From Tubulanus polymorphus (taxonomy: Eukaryota > Nemertea > Palaeonemertea > Tubulaniformes > Tubulanidae): a stretch of DNA of 64,000 nt. Position 1 is the first letter of the stretch. Each line of letters opens with the position of its first letter. Position numbers and translations under genes: made by a program. The DNA is taken from the NCBI RefSeq assembly GCF_964204645.1, contig NC_134034.1, positions 13,645,962 through 13,709,961 on the forward strand, given 5' to 3'. The notes under the pieces were generated by a model, which was not told the DNA's origin, did not search any database, and saw nothing but the letters and a program-made list of their open reading frames with translations. Below are positions 1 through 11,838 of the stretch, piece by piece.

Positions 1-280
1 TTTAAGGCCTACCCCCATTTTTGTTCATCTGACAACTGAACCTTAGTAAGCTACAGTCAAGTAAAATTTTCAAAGTCCAAAAAACCAGACTTGAGAGGAG
101 TCTACTGTATCATCCATCTCAGATAACCACTCTCAAGTCAAACATCCGATTTTAGTAGAGTTGACTTCTAAAAACCGGTACATATCTTTCATAAATTGGA
201 TAAATAGACTAGTTCCTAGTTCAGTCACCATATGGCAGCACTTGCTGGAAGAACGCTGGGAATGAAAGGATTACACTTAC

Positions 281-516
281 GGCTATAGTATTCGTCCAGT
301 TTTTAACGATCTCTTTCGACCTGTCTCGGAGGGCTTCGCGTTCCTCGCGTTCCTTGCGTATTTTCTCCTCTTCGATCTGACGTCGGTTGAGGCTGTATTG
401 AATTCGTTCCCAGTCGGATTTCGACAGAATCGTCATCGATCGCAGTTCGTCGATCGTCATATTGTTGCCGCTGCCGACACCAGGTGGCAGGCTGTTCACA
501 TCTATCAGACCGGCTG
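281..516 (-). CDS. CFAP210: Internal exon of a CFAP210-like (CCDC173-like) ciliary protein
   Basis: One coding exon on the minus strand. It is bounded by an acceptor at 518-517 (TTTTCCACCACAG, with a second possible AG three bases on) and a GTAAGT donor at 280. The encoded stretch has the WERIQ segment, a charged helix rich in E, K and R, and the run EEREALRDRSKEIVKNWTNTIA. That closely resembles the N-terminal region of CFAP210 as I recall it, including the W-NTIAG junction that would continue into the next exon. CFAP210 is a microtubule inner protein of ciliary doublet microtubules with a trichohyalin-plectin-type coiled coil. The other exons are not in view: downstream ones would lie before base 1 and upstream ones were not found. 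Seen: the exon and its splice sites. Inferred: family membership. Confidence 0.6.
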
Positions 517-593
517 CTGTGGTGGAAAATAATACGTACCATTCAAACTTCAGATCTGATATCACTCTCAAGTCAGAAGATCCGCCTTTTGAG

Positions 594-780
594 CACAGGG
601 CGTATTTGAAGTTTGGGCATGAACTGTAGCTTAGATCGTCCAATATCCAAGCTACTTATAAAAAGAATTCTTTTCTATATATTTCTATATTCTTTTTATA
701 TATATATAGTACCTTGGATATTGGATGATCTAAGCTACAGTTCACCCCCAAACTTCAAATACGAGCCCCTGGCCCTGTGG
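594..780. repeat. Inverted repeat, MITE-like
   Basis: Arms at about 594-655 and 711-780 are near-perfect reverse complements. They share the AGTTTGG, CTGTAGCTTAGATC and CCAATATCCAA blocks and are separated by about 55 A/T-rich bases. It lies just upstream of the CFAP210-like exon, probably in its intron. No transposase is present, so a non-autonomous fold-back element is likely. Confidence 0.65.
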
Positions 781-841
781 TCTACTGTAACTGTTCACTC
801 AACTGAGGAAGATAGGCTTAACGGGTCTATTTAATGAGAGG

Positions 842-1990
842 GGGTCGATTTCATTGAATAGAGGTATTAGAGGGTAAAACGATCATGATGAGTTTTATGG
901 AAGGTTTCCCTTAAGTCCAGCACAGTATCTCGTTCCAAGGCAAAGACGGTTTCCCAGAACAGCAGAACGAAGTAGGTTCCGACCGTTCATACCGTTTCCT
1001 TTCAATTTAAAGGTCGTTAAACGCTCGATGTCTTAAAATTGCTTACATTTTGATTGTCCTTTACGTCGCCCATGCATGACTGTCGCTGAAGCCATTCTTC
1101 CCTGACTCCAATCTCCGTGATTCTCCCCTAAAAACTGGTCGCGAACCCAAAAAGGTTTTTTTACAAATAGAAAACCAGGAAGTAAACCAGTTGTCAAGGA
1201 AAACAATGTGACGTCACCAGAACGTGTGTACTTTCAGCGCGCCGTCTATCGCTGGAGGAAGGAAGCCGAAAAACGAGTTGGGTTCGAATCCGCCTTTTTC
1301 CTAGACTGGTTACCGAATTGGTAGAATTGGACAGACAACCAGTCTACCTGTTTCCTAAAACTGCTGCTGTTCTATTGGGTTCGAATCCGTCCCATCACGG
1401 TTTTTTTTCATGTTCGAATCCGTTTAGTGTCGTGGCCTCTCAGCTTATTGAAGGTTCATGTCATTAAATGTCATAAAAAACAAGAACGCAGTTTTCGGAA
1501 AAGAATAGAAATGTATTGTGAGAAAATATCATCATTACCGGTGGAAGTTGTATTCGGAGCCGCCTTCTCACCGGCGACTCGCAATAAAACATTATTTGAA
1601 ATGTTCATAAACCTTGAACATCATAAATAAATTGACTAGATACTCATTACGTACCGGTAGTAAAAATGTTAATAATACACCGATATATACTATAATTTCC
1701 TTATCGTTATTTTTAAAGAATAAATGTAATCCTTGCGATATTGTCATTTATTTCAAATTAATCTAATCAATAAATAAGCATTAATTCGTTCATTCATCAT
1801 TTATCTATTTACATTACGGTGGACAAGTGTTCGCATTTCATATACATATGTACAGAATTTATTGACAATAAATATCGGGCAAACGTATAAAATTATGAAT
1901 AAAATAAATTCTTTTTTTTTACAAGAAAACAATATTGCACTTAGCTGGCCATTATCTCGTCGCGACTCTATCTTTGTATAATAGTTATTA
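842..1990. other. Gene-free stretch
   Basis: I see no exon with convincing splice sites and protein similarity here. It contains two GGTTCGAATCC strings near 1280 and 1378 that resemble a tRNA B box, the small inverted-repeat element at 1302-1347, and otherwise A/T-rich sequence. Confidence 0.5.
1302..1347. repeat. Short terminal-inverted-repeat element, copy 1
   Basis: A segment of about 46 bases has TAGACTGGTTA at one end and its near reverse complement AACCAGTCTA at the other. A second copy lies at 57252-57305, inside a tRNA-like repeat. Both copies sit close to a GGTTCGAATCC box. Confidence 0.5.
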
Positions 1991-1999
1991 GAAATTGTG

Positions 2000-2181
<182 letters not shown>

Positions 2182-2212
2182 TATCTATGTGGTTTTAGTT
2201 GCGTCTCTAAAG

Positions 2213-2329
2213 ACCGGGTCCAGTTTTATAGACTGGTATTACCTTTAACCTGAGGGCTAACTCAGTTGAAAATGAATTGCGTTAGCCCCCGGGTTAAAGA
2301 TGATACCAGTCTATAAAACTTGCCCGGGA
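2213..2329. repeat. Fold-back inverted repeat
   Basis: Arms of about 48 bases (beginning ACCGGGTCCAG and ending CTTGCCCGGG) are reverse complements with few mismatches and a short loop. This is a MITE-like hairpin immediately after the (TA)n tract. Confidence 0.7.
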
Positions 2330-2687
2330 ATATAAAAACAAAATCGCAAAAAATTAATGGCTCAGGCGTAGACTTCTGACCAAATTTGGTTCTACAGCCA
2401 ACTTAAAACTACTCTAAGCTCATATAGTTTCATAGCCAAATTAAACAACGTTTAAAAAGTTCAAATCTCCAAGTACCTTTTCGGACTAATGAAACTGAAA
2501 CATACGCTCACATTTTGAGGACATGTCTGATTTATGAGCACTTGGGATCGGAATAATATGAATATATATATATACATGAATAATTCATCATAACATACAC
2601 AACTTATGGACATACAAAAATAAATAAAGTATATACAGATAGGGGCGCATTAGCATCGTCACAATAGGTCTTAATATATTCAATTAG

Positions 2688-2919
<232 letters not shown>

Positions 2920-3406
2920 GAGTGCAGATCACACACCTTTTCATTTTTTCACAGATTATAAATGGTTCTTGACTCGGCGGCTTATGATAATATATTGATT
3001 TTTCTGTCTACCGTCTGCGCGCGCGCCCATTTACCGATTAATGTATGCAAATTTTAATAAAACTAACAAAGGGTATAATATGAATATTAATACGGCCTGC
3101 ATCTCTGAAAATCATCAGGTGTCGACTGATGTAGCGCGTATTTTCAAGGTTTCATTATATGAAATTCATACCTGATAGTAATAAAAACAATTCATTACAA
3201 TATTGTGCTTACATAGGAGTGTCACATCTGGTAGCTGCCACCTGATGGATTCCTCATTAGAAAGTTAAATGAACCTCGCCGCGTTCACACAAATCATTAC
3301 ATTTAATACACTAAATATAAAATTCATAATATTCTCAATTTCGCGCATTGATCAAAATGCAGCAGCAGCCAGACCGATAAATAATTCCCGAGTATAAAAT
3401 CCAGCA

Positions 3407-3579
<173 letters not shown>

Positions 3580-3778
3580 CCGATCCTACCTAGATTCAAA
3601 TGTCATTTAGGAACTCGCTGGTTTGAAACACCGATGATTATATAAACTTCGTATTTAGAGGCTAAAATGCGCTCGGAGTGCAAGTCTGACTTCGCCGAAT
3701 AGGAGGCTCGCTGAGATTTCACCACTGGCTGATCGGCTGTATACATAGCCTGCACTGGTGGCAGTGTCTCTAAAGAGT

Positions 3779-4555
3779 TCAGTATCCCAGATACATATTG
3801 ACATCACCCCTACGCGCGCCTGTCATAGCGGAGGCTATCTGAATGTGTTGCGAATGGGAATGTTGACGATGAGATTGGTGGTGAGGATGAGAGTGAGGAT
3901 GGTCGTGATGGGGATGATGAGAACACGCCATGCCGAAATGTATCGGAGGAAGTGGTTGGCTAGTCGGTTGGTGATGATGATACGGTACGGCAGGGGGCAC
4001 CGCTGTGTGCGGAGGAGGCGCACCCGCGACCTGACCGGGACTGGGGGTCTCCCACAGTAAATCGGACATGAACGAAATATACGACATCGCCAGACGAAGA
4101 GTTTGAATTCTGCTGAGTTTGCGCTCGTGCGGAAAAACGGGCACGCTCTTTTTCAAACGTTCGAACGCCGTATTCAAACTCAGCATGCGTTTCCGTTCGC
4201 GTTTGTTGGCCGCCAGACGTTGGTCTTTCGTAATACGGCGTTTTCGTTTAGCGCCCTCTGTCGGCGGTTGTCCGCGTGTCGTCTGTTGACCGGTGTTCGG
4301 TAGTTCGTCGAACGCGGAGTAATACGGCGGTGATCGATCGGCGTCCGCGATGCCGTTCGTTTCGCTGTCTCCTTCGTACAAATCATCGTCATCTTCATCG
4401 TCGTCGTCAGTGACCGGCTCGAGCTGATAGTCCGGCGAGGAGTAACGCTTATGTCGCAGCCTGGTACCGACCCCGGCGCTGGTCGGCGGTTCGTCGTCTC
4501 GGGACATCTCTTCTTGTAACCGCGAGGCCGCGTTCGTTTCTTCGTCGGTCGACAT
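3779..4555 (-). CDS. bHLH transcription factor, Fer3/FERD3L-like
   Basis: Intronless gene for 258 residues. An acidic run sits at about 50-64, a basic stretch KRKRR at 103-107, the basic helix-loop-helix at about 111-168, and a proline- and histidine-rich tail (His-dense at about 213-237). The basic region has [12 protein letters not shown] with the E-box-contacting glutamate, helix 1 has [10 protein letters not shown], and the loop and helix 2 read [18 protein letters not shown]. The LSRI-TLRLA-YISFM pattern is closest to the Fer3/FERD3L branch of group A bHLH factors, with PTF1A, HAND and TWIST as more distant relatives. These are nuclear proteins that bind E-boxes as heterodimers with E-proteins and act in neural or mesodermal specification. 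The long N- and C-terminal extensions are not ones I recognise. The start is the first ATG of the frame. Seen: the domain. Inferred: subfamily. Confidence 0.88.
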   Translation of the reverse strand: MSTDEETNAASRLQEEMSRDDEPPTSAGVGTRLRHKRYSSPDYQLEPVTDDDDEDDDDLYEGDSETNGIADADRSPPYYSAFDELPNTGQQTTRGQPPTEGAKRKRRITKDQRLAANKRERKRMLSLNTAFERLKKSVPVFPHERKLSRIQTLRLAMSYISFMSDLLWETPSPGQVAGAPPPHTAVPPAVPYHHHQPTSQPLPPIHFGMACSHHPHHDHPHSHPHHQSHRQHSHSQHIQIASAMTGARRGDVNMYLGY

Positions 4556-7500
4556 TTCTGTTCACCTAGAATTAATCGAACAACGATACTAGAAAATATT
4601 CTCAGAGGCGAAAATCCGATAAGACATTTTCGCTTAAAGTTTCAGTCAATCCGTAACACATCAGTGTAAAAAACATGACGTTTTTATTTCCTTGAGTCGG
4701 TGTAAAATCTATTATGCTATAAATTGTTACCGATAAACTACTGAGTTTATATTATGGAGATGTAAATATAAAGAATAACAATTCGTGTTTTTATTTTCAA
4801 CCCATCCGATAAAAAGTATGGACGAATTTTAGAGAAAAAAATTCAAATCAGAAAAAAAAACGGAAAAAAATTTCAAAATTCGTGGACGGCATGAGAAAAA
4901 CCTCGCTTAACGAATTTAGGCATTGGTTTTATTTGTCATTATTCCATTTTAAATACATCTTAGATCTGAGATAACAATTTCTTTCATCACCGAAAACCTT
5001 TGATGAGTAAGAAATGGATTTATCGATCTCGAAATAACGGAAGAAATTGAATAGCATAAAAAAGCGTTTACCTTTTTACATTGCCTATTTTTGATACTTT
5101 TCGAAAAATTCTCGACAAATTATGAAGAAGTCTAAATTCAATAAGCTGTGCTGCCAATCTTTACGGAGGACCCCTCCTAATGTTGAATTAAAACGGAAAT
5201 ATTGAAAAATTGAAAAATCGCACTTTTCTAAAGAGTTTTGTTTTCGAAGTGTTCTATCGGCTTCAATTCTCTAAAACACTGAATTTTCTTTCTAAATGTA
5301 GTAGAGGTTTTTTTAGTTACAACTTTAAATTCAGTTTGAAATTATTGCAATATTGATCCGCGTGAAAGAAACTGTAAGTTCGTAATAACCGATAAATGAT
5401 CGCGATAGAGGTCGTTATAAGGAATTTCCGCAGTGAAAACGACGGTGATAATTTGCCGCGCAACTGGGCGCGTAGGATATGAACATTAAAAAAAAAAACT
5501 TACTTTTGAGTGTGACAAAACGATCCAAACTGTTTTTGGTGGATATTCTTTTTTCCCGGCAAACAATGTCGACTTTGATCAAGTGTTTTTCGATCGGCGC
5601 GATGTTCAATACATGGAATCTGATTGATGGTATGTGTTTGACGCCTCGTGCTCTATCTAGTCTGATGGTTGTAATATCGATACGATTTCAGTTTTATATC
5701 CTCTGTACGGCCCCCCTTGAACAACCTGTTGCATCGCTAAATTTGAATTTCAAATTTACGCCGGCCACGCCTACTTCGCTTGATCGACGTGCGCTTTCAT
5801 TGTTATCATCGGCTGCGCGACGACGGCGATCGGTCGGAACTGTTCGGGTGTTTCCGTGTATCGTGTCTCACTTATTATCATTGTTAGCGGCTGGTGGACC
5901 TCTCAGCGGGCAGGTGCGTGCCACGTGTCAGGGCAGGGTTTCCGTTGAAAAGAAGTTAAGAAAAACCAAACCGCGATTACATGCGCATAAACTTTAGATA
6001 TCAAAATATCTCCAGTCGTAGAGACCTGTAGACCTGTAACGCATATAGGACAAGCGAGAGGACATGAGAGAAATTACGCAATAAATTCTTAAATATATAT
6101 TTGCGCAGTTTCGGCTACAGACTATTTATCAGTCACCATGAGTCGCACTGAAGATGTACCGCCCTATTGCTGGACTGGTCGCTCGCTTTTTATGATTCCT
6201 AGTGCGCGTAACTTTGCCGTCCATTGCCCTCAATCGTTAGAGGACTACCACTTTAACATCGGGAACCACGACGCAATTCTTTCTGAATTACGTAGATAGA
6301 CTCAATTCTTAAGCTAGCAAGATTAAGCCCATCTACTTTAGGCCATTATTGAAGATCAATATTGTGCATATTAGCCTATTAACGACGACCAGTATTTTGG
6401 AGAAAACTATTTCGATGCCGACGACATAGAAAAAAAATCTAAAACCACTCCCCAAACGTGGTTCTAATTTAAATCAGAAATTCAAATTATGGGACATGCG
6501 CGTAACCGAGGATTTTTAAAATTTAGAATATGTGCATACATGAATGGCGGGGATAGGTGCCCGAACGCGCCCGCAGCGTTTTGAAATCATTCAGTTAAAA
6601 CGGATTTATTTCATTCATTCGTTAAAATTTTTGTTTTCACACAACTCCATTTACTACATAATAGTATGTAGTCCAATTATCTGGAAGAACACTGGATACA
6701 CACATACAGTGCGGGTCGCGTGAGGGCCCTCTAAACACGTGCGTGGGTATAAACTAGTTTATCCTAATGGAACGTAACGGACCCCTATATCGCTCGCGCA
6801 CCCATAGAGCCCGATCCCAGCGCGTGCCAGGTAACAATAGCGGGATGGACTCTTGCGCTCTAATACACTACATTAAGTGACCTTGTACAAGTCCACGACC
6901 AGCCGACCAGAACAAATCTAGCCTATAGGCTAACGAGAAAAGATTTTATACCTTTTCACTAAAATGAATTCATCTATCGTGAAATTATATAATGAATTAT
7001 CAATAAACTTTCCAGAATATTAAGGCATACTTAATTTTGTTAGGGAACCATTACAGGGGTGGATCTAGGGTCTGTTTCAGGGAGGGATGCGTCCCACAAT
7101 ATATGGCATATCATAATTAGTTAGGCCATTGTCTCCACACATAAATCAGTTACACCTTGGAGTAATTCAGTCTAATTACTCCAAGGTTGCAGCACTAAGC
7201 CCCTCCATTTGTGGACACAGAGCTTATAGCAGTGTCGTTATTGTCGCTAGTTCTTGTCCGTGACGCCAGTTCTTGTCTTGACGATTGACCTCCAGTAGGT
7301 GGGGTCCATCGTCTGTCGACTGTCGGCCACAATCGCAAAGAACTTCATTTTCTGGTCGTCAATTCCAAGGTAAACGACGAAGGAAAACTCACCGTAAGAC
7401 ACAAAAACTCATTTAATTCAGACGACAACAACATCTCGATGTGGGCCGTGCAGCGATGGTTAAACACCGAACCGCGCAGCGAGAAACAAAATTCTGTTTT

Positions 7501-9644
7501 TCAATGCTACTTTTTTTACAAATTCAGTTGTTGCTCGAGACCACAATGAATGGTGCATGTTGTAGCGACAGCTGTCATTGTTAAAGGAGCCCATTAAACG
7601 GAGGGAAACAAATTATAGCTGTCGTTTTGGCAGGGACATTTGACTACGATGAATGTAAAGTCCTGGGAGTTTGCTTTAGAGATCGAGTGCTGACGATTCT
7701 TCCTTGTATTCGCCTCGGCCTCGCCCGATCGTGGGGAATCAATGGCCGCGATCACACGTGGTCACCGATCAGGCCCGAGTCAAATTTGGCACGTGCCTAA
7801 TTAGAGAACTCGCACCACTCGGTCAGCGCGAGGTTCAGCGGTCAGTAACGCGCGGATGATTAACGGGTTTACTAACTATTGAAAATACAAAACACGGACC
7901 AGACGATCACACAATAAAATACAAACTGACGGTTTGATAGAGTACCAGTCGCAGTCAAATGAAACTGATCAGATAACGGGTTTGTTTTGAATGGAGGATG
8001 AATTGTGTATTTCTGGTGGCCCGCTGGCATTTTTTTGTGGCCGCACGTGTTCAAGGTGCAGCGTTTTTGTAAAAAGTGAATGGTGGCGCTTTGATGGAGA
8101 TCGTGGTTACGGTGAGCAGATCTTATCAACACTGGCTGAACCTTTAACCCCCCTTAGATATGATAAGCTAATCAATTGAATTTGTATAACATGGTTGGAT
8201 TGGCTATAAAGCCAAAACGCACATGTTTTCCTCGTGTGCGGGAGAGGCGAAACAAAAAACACCGAACTGAAAAACGTTATTCACGAGCAAAAATCGTTTG
8301 CTGAAAAACGTGTTTTCTGTTTCGGCGAAACAAATGTTTTTCGTGTGCGTCGGGGTTAAAACTGAAATACGTATGGGACGGATTAGATGGACATTAAAAG
8401 ACCAGTTCTAGCCGAGCTATATATCTATATATATATATAATTTTTTGACGTTTTTCACGTTAGTGCGACGTTTCTCGTTGTTTTTTTTTCTTAAGTAAGA
8501 TACCGATGTTTTGAAATCTATACTATATAAGTTGTTCGTCCCGGTACTGTAAAATTAACCACCTGCACACACCCGCCCAATAAGCGCGTCACACAATATT
8601 TGCAATAATAGAAATTGTCTGTAATATTGGGTTAAGTATGTCTCGGGTAGAGAGAGAGAGAGAGTCTTACTATGACTGTATGGTGTAGGCCTACGTGTTA
8701 TGTTTTCGCTTAGACGTGTTTCTTGAAGTACGAGTTACGCAAAACGCTTTAATCTGTAGTAATGGTGTGAGCATATTTTGTATAAAGCTTTATTGATTTT
8801 GGACGGACGACTGACAGTTGAATAAACGAAAGTTCTTCATCGAGAGGCGCTTGGATATCTTCGTCGATTTGTGTTCGATGCTATGGATCTAAGTTCGATA
8901 TGTTAAGCTTGTAGGATAGAAAGACCGATGTTTTATATCGAAAAATGGATTTAGATAATTTCATCTTGATCGCGGCGATAGTTCGAAAGGTTTGTTTCGA
9001 GTGTTGATATTAGTTTTCATGAAATTAAATACTGAACTTTTATCTTGTGTGGAAAGAATTGGATGACATTTTCGTATGATCTGTGAGGGGAAATAACGCG
9101 GTATGTACGGGTAAGGTTAGACACGTCGCAGATTCAGGACCCAGCTCCACCGCGGCCTTGAAGCATCAATATCGCGGTATTGCGTAAGAAATTGACGTTC
9201 ATATGCGCATTATTTCGATTTCATTCTATATAATGTATTACAACAGGCGTCCGCGCTTCCGTAATGAGGACTTCGTGCCACCAGCTATCCCGCTAGATGG
9301 CGTGCGTAACAGTGCGACAGCCCCGTCAAAATCTAGCGAATTTTCAATGAACTTTCATCTAGATTTTTAGCCACCCTCATCAGAAATTATAGGCAAATCA
9401 CTGCTCTTGATAAACTCGGATGATCTTAAGGTTCATATCTAAGGTTGTCTTTACTGATCACCATTCAAAGAATTTGAGAAATTACTGATAGACTTCAATT
9501 GAATATGAGAAGAAATCCGGCAGTTGTTGTCTGAGTGTACACTAGCGAACCTGGTGAATCCTCACTTGCCACAAGTGGAATCCTCGATCGCGGATCCTCA
9601 TTTGGATGATATCGTGATAAGCGCTGCAGTGGCTCCGTGGTAAG
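4556..9644. other. Gene-free stretch of about 5 kb
   Basis: No exon could be supported on either strand. The longest plus-strand frame (5479-5997) has no recognisable domain and no splice context. The region holds a perfect short hairpin at 7155-7186, a (TA) run near 8415-8441, a short (AG) run near 8649, and a fragment of a dispersed repeat at about 9533-9600. It may contain upstream regulatory DNA for the bHLH gene or 5' exons of the four-pass gene. Confidence 0.45.
7155..7186. repeat. Perfect short hairpin
   Basis: CCTTGGAGTAATT is followed by a six-base loop and its exact reverse complement. There is no obvious U-tract or gene next to it, and its function is unknown. Confidence 0.6.
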
Positions 9645-10454
9645 ATGCATGAAAATCGGTCTGCGTACTTCCTCCGACCGGTATCGGAACCGATACCGCA
9701 ACATCATCAACAGCATGATTCAAACTATCGACCGGTTTTATATCATCAAGGGTCGTATCGTTTAGCGCTAGGACGTGACGAATATAACGATTCATCGACG
9801 CCTGATCCGTCTCGGTCGCGAGCAGACCCGCCGCCGCCCAGAAATCAACACCAGCTCACCGTACCATATCGTACTCAAACCTACCCCAGTCGACTAGGTC
9901 CCGAACTTTATGGCGGTCACCAAACGCCCGTTATTAATCAACCAGCGCCAAGCGACGTTTCGATGGAGCAGGGGGCGCCACCGTCCGGTCTGCGAATAAA
10001 TCGCCTGTTATGTTGCGGTTTGACGCTTTTCGTGTCGGGAATTTTACTGGCGATGTTATGCAGCATCGTCGTAGCTGGCGGTCACGTGGCAGTCGTTATG
10101 GGCTTCTTGTTCGCGGCAGTTTTCATGGCGACCGGAATTTGGGCTGGAATATTCGTACGAATCGAGTGCCGCTGTATGAAGGGGAGATGTTTACCGGTGG
10201 GGCTGATAACGATGTCGACTCTATCGGCAGTGACGGCCGGTATAATGGCGCTGGTTAACTTCGCGGTGACCATACCGCAGATGAACGTGGTGGCGGCCTC
10301 GGATTGTTCGTACGCCTGGGAACATTACATATCGACTTTAATCGTTCTCGTAATGTCGAGTTTAATCTATTTATTAGTGATGGTCGTTTCGATTGTAACA
10401 ACGGTTTTCGTGTGTTTGTCCCACTGCCGCACTTTGAAACAACCTCCTAGTTAG
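9645..10454 (+). CDS. Four-pass membrane protein of unknown family
   Basis: An open frame of 269 residues with no introns. Residues 1-115 are polar, proline-, tyrosine- and histidine-rich and probably disordered and cytoplasmic. Four hydrophobic segments follow at about 121-145, 147-171, 183-210 and 229-258, then a short tail. A CRCMKGRC cysteine cluster lies between segments 2 and 3, and one cysteine lies in the last extracellular loop. The tetraspan layout recalls claudin/TMEM/MS4A-like proteins, but I see no W-GLW-C-C claudin signature and no CCG tetraspanin motif in the large loop. The family is therefore unassigned. The first ATG is used; an upstream exon cannot be excluded. Codon use is even and there is no stop over 810 bases, which supports a real gene. 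Confidence 0.7.
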   Translation: MHENRSAYFLRPVSEPIPQHHQQHDSNYRPVLYHQGSYRLALGRDEYNDSSTPDPSRSRADPPPPRNQHQLTVPYRTQTYPSRLGPELYGGHQTPVINQPAPSDVSMEQGAPPSGLRINRLLCCGLTLFVSGILLAMLCSIVVAGGHVAVVMGFLFAAVFMATGIWAGIFVRIECRCMKGRCLPVGLITMSTLSAVTAGIMALVNFAVTIPQMNVVAASDCSYAWEHYISTLIVLVMSSLIYLLVMVVSIVTTVFVCLSHCRTLKQPPS

Positions 10455-10683
10455 TCAAAATAGTCAAAATAATCATCTATGTTTTAAAGCGATTTTCTGT
10501 ACATTGAGGCGTATGCTTTTAGTAAAAGTACAATCATACATTCATGAAATCTGTCTTCGTTTAAACTGTAAATGATTCTGAATAATTTTTTAACGGAAAA
10601 TTGTCTTGTATTGATGGTGGTTGGTTGCTGTTCTCGTTCAATTTCTTAAATGTCTTGCTCAGCTTTTTTGGCTCTGATACCGA

Positions 10684-11580
10684 GTAGTACTCCAAACTTA
10701 GTAGTATTTGACAACTGGATACTGGATCCTGTATTTCCTTCAAACCGAGGACTCGGTATTTGACAGCTGGATACTGGATACTGGATTTCCTTCAAACCGA
10801 GGACTCGGTATTTGACAACTGGATACTGGTTCCTGTATTCCCTTCAAACCGAGGACTCGGTATTTGACAGCTGGATACTGGATCCTGTATTCCCTTCAAA
10901 CCGAGGACTCGGTATTTGACAACTGGATACTGGTTCCTGTATTTCCTCCGAACTTAGTAGTATTTGACAACTGGATACTGGATACTGGTTCCTGTATTTC
11001 CTCCAAACCGAGGACTCTGTATTTGACAGCTGGATACTGGTTCCTGTATTCCTTTCAAACTGAGGACTCGGTATTTGACAGCTGGATACTGGATACTGGT
11101 TCCTGTATTCCTTTCAAACTGAGGACTCGGTATTTGACAGCTGGATACTGGATACTGGTTCCTGTATTTCCTTCAAACCGAGGACTCGGTATTTGACAGC
11201 TGGATACTGGATCCTGTATTCCCTTCAAACCGAGGACTCGGTATTTGACAACTGGATACTGGTTCCTGTATTCCCTTCAAACCGAGGACTCTGTATTTGA
11301 CAGCTGGATACTGGTTCCTGTATTTCCTCCGAACTTAGTAGTATTTGACAACTGGATACTGGATACTGGTTCCTGTATTTCCTCCAAACCGAGGACTCTG
11401 TATTTGACAGCTGGATACTGGTTCCTGTATTCCTTTCAAACTGAGGACTCGGTATTTGACAGCTGGATACTGGATACTGGTTCCTGTATTCCTTTCAAAC
11501 TGAGGACTCGGTATTTGACAGCTGGATACTGGATACTGGTTCCTGTATTCCTTTCAAACTGAGGACTCGGTATTTGACAA
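10684..11580. repeat. Minisatellite with higher-order structure
   Basis: Tandem units of about 55-65 bases are built from TATTTGACAGCTGGATACTGG, CCTGTATT and CAAACCGAGGACTCGG-type blocks. A variant block AACTTAGTAGTATTTG occurs at 10951 and 11332, and GATACTGGTTCCTG occurs at 10981 and 11362. A segment of about 381 bases has therefore been duplicated as a unit. Long open frames across it are by-products of the repeat. Confidence 0.9.
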
Positions 11581-11838
11581 CTCGATTTCGACGAGAAACG
11601 AAAATATTATATCATAAAATCATTTATTGACGCATTTTTTGGGGGGACATATCTATTTTTTAAAAATAACATATCTTAATTTATCTCCTTTTTACAACAA
11701 TTAATATAATTTTATAAATTCAGCATCAAATAGTTTGTAAAAAGAGGTAAGAACTTCGTGAAGAGATTCCAATAAATATATCTTACACTTTAACATATAT
11801 CAGTGATTTGAACAGTGATTTGAATATAGAACCCACGA

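Noticed and set aside
5479-5997. 172-codon plus-strand frame
   Set aside because: No recognisable domain, no supporting splice context and atypical composition; probably chance.
10864-11562. Two repetitive frames of about 105-110 codons
   Set aside because: They follow the minisatellite unit and have no independent coding signal.
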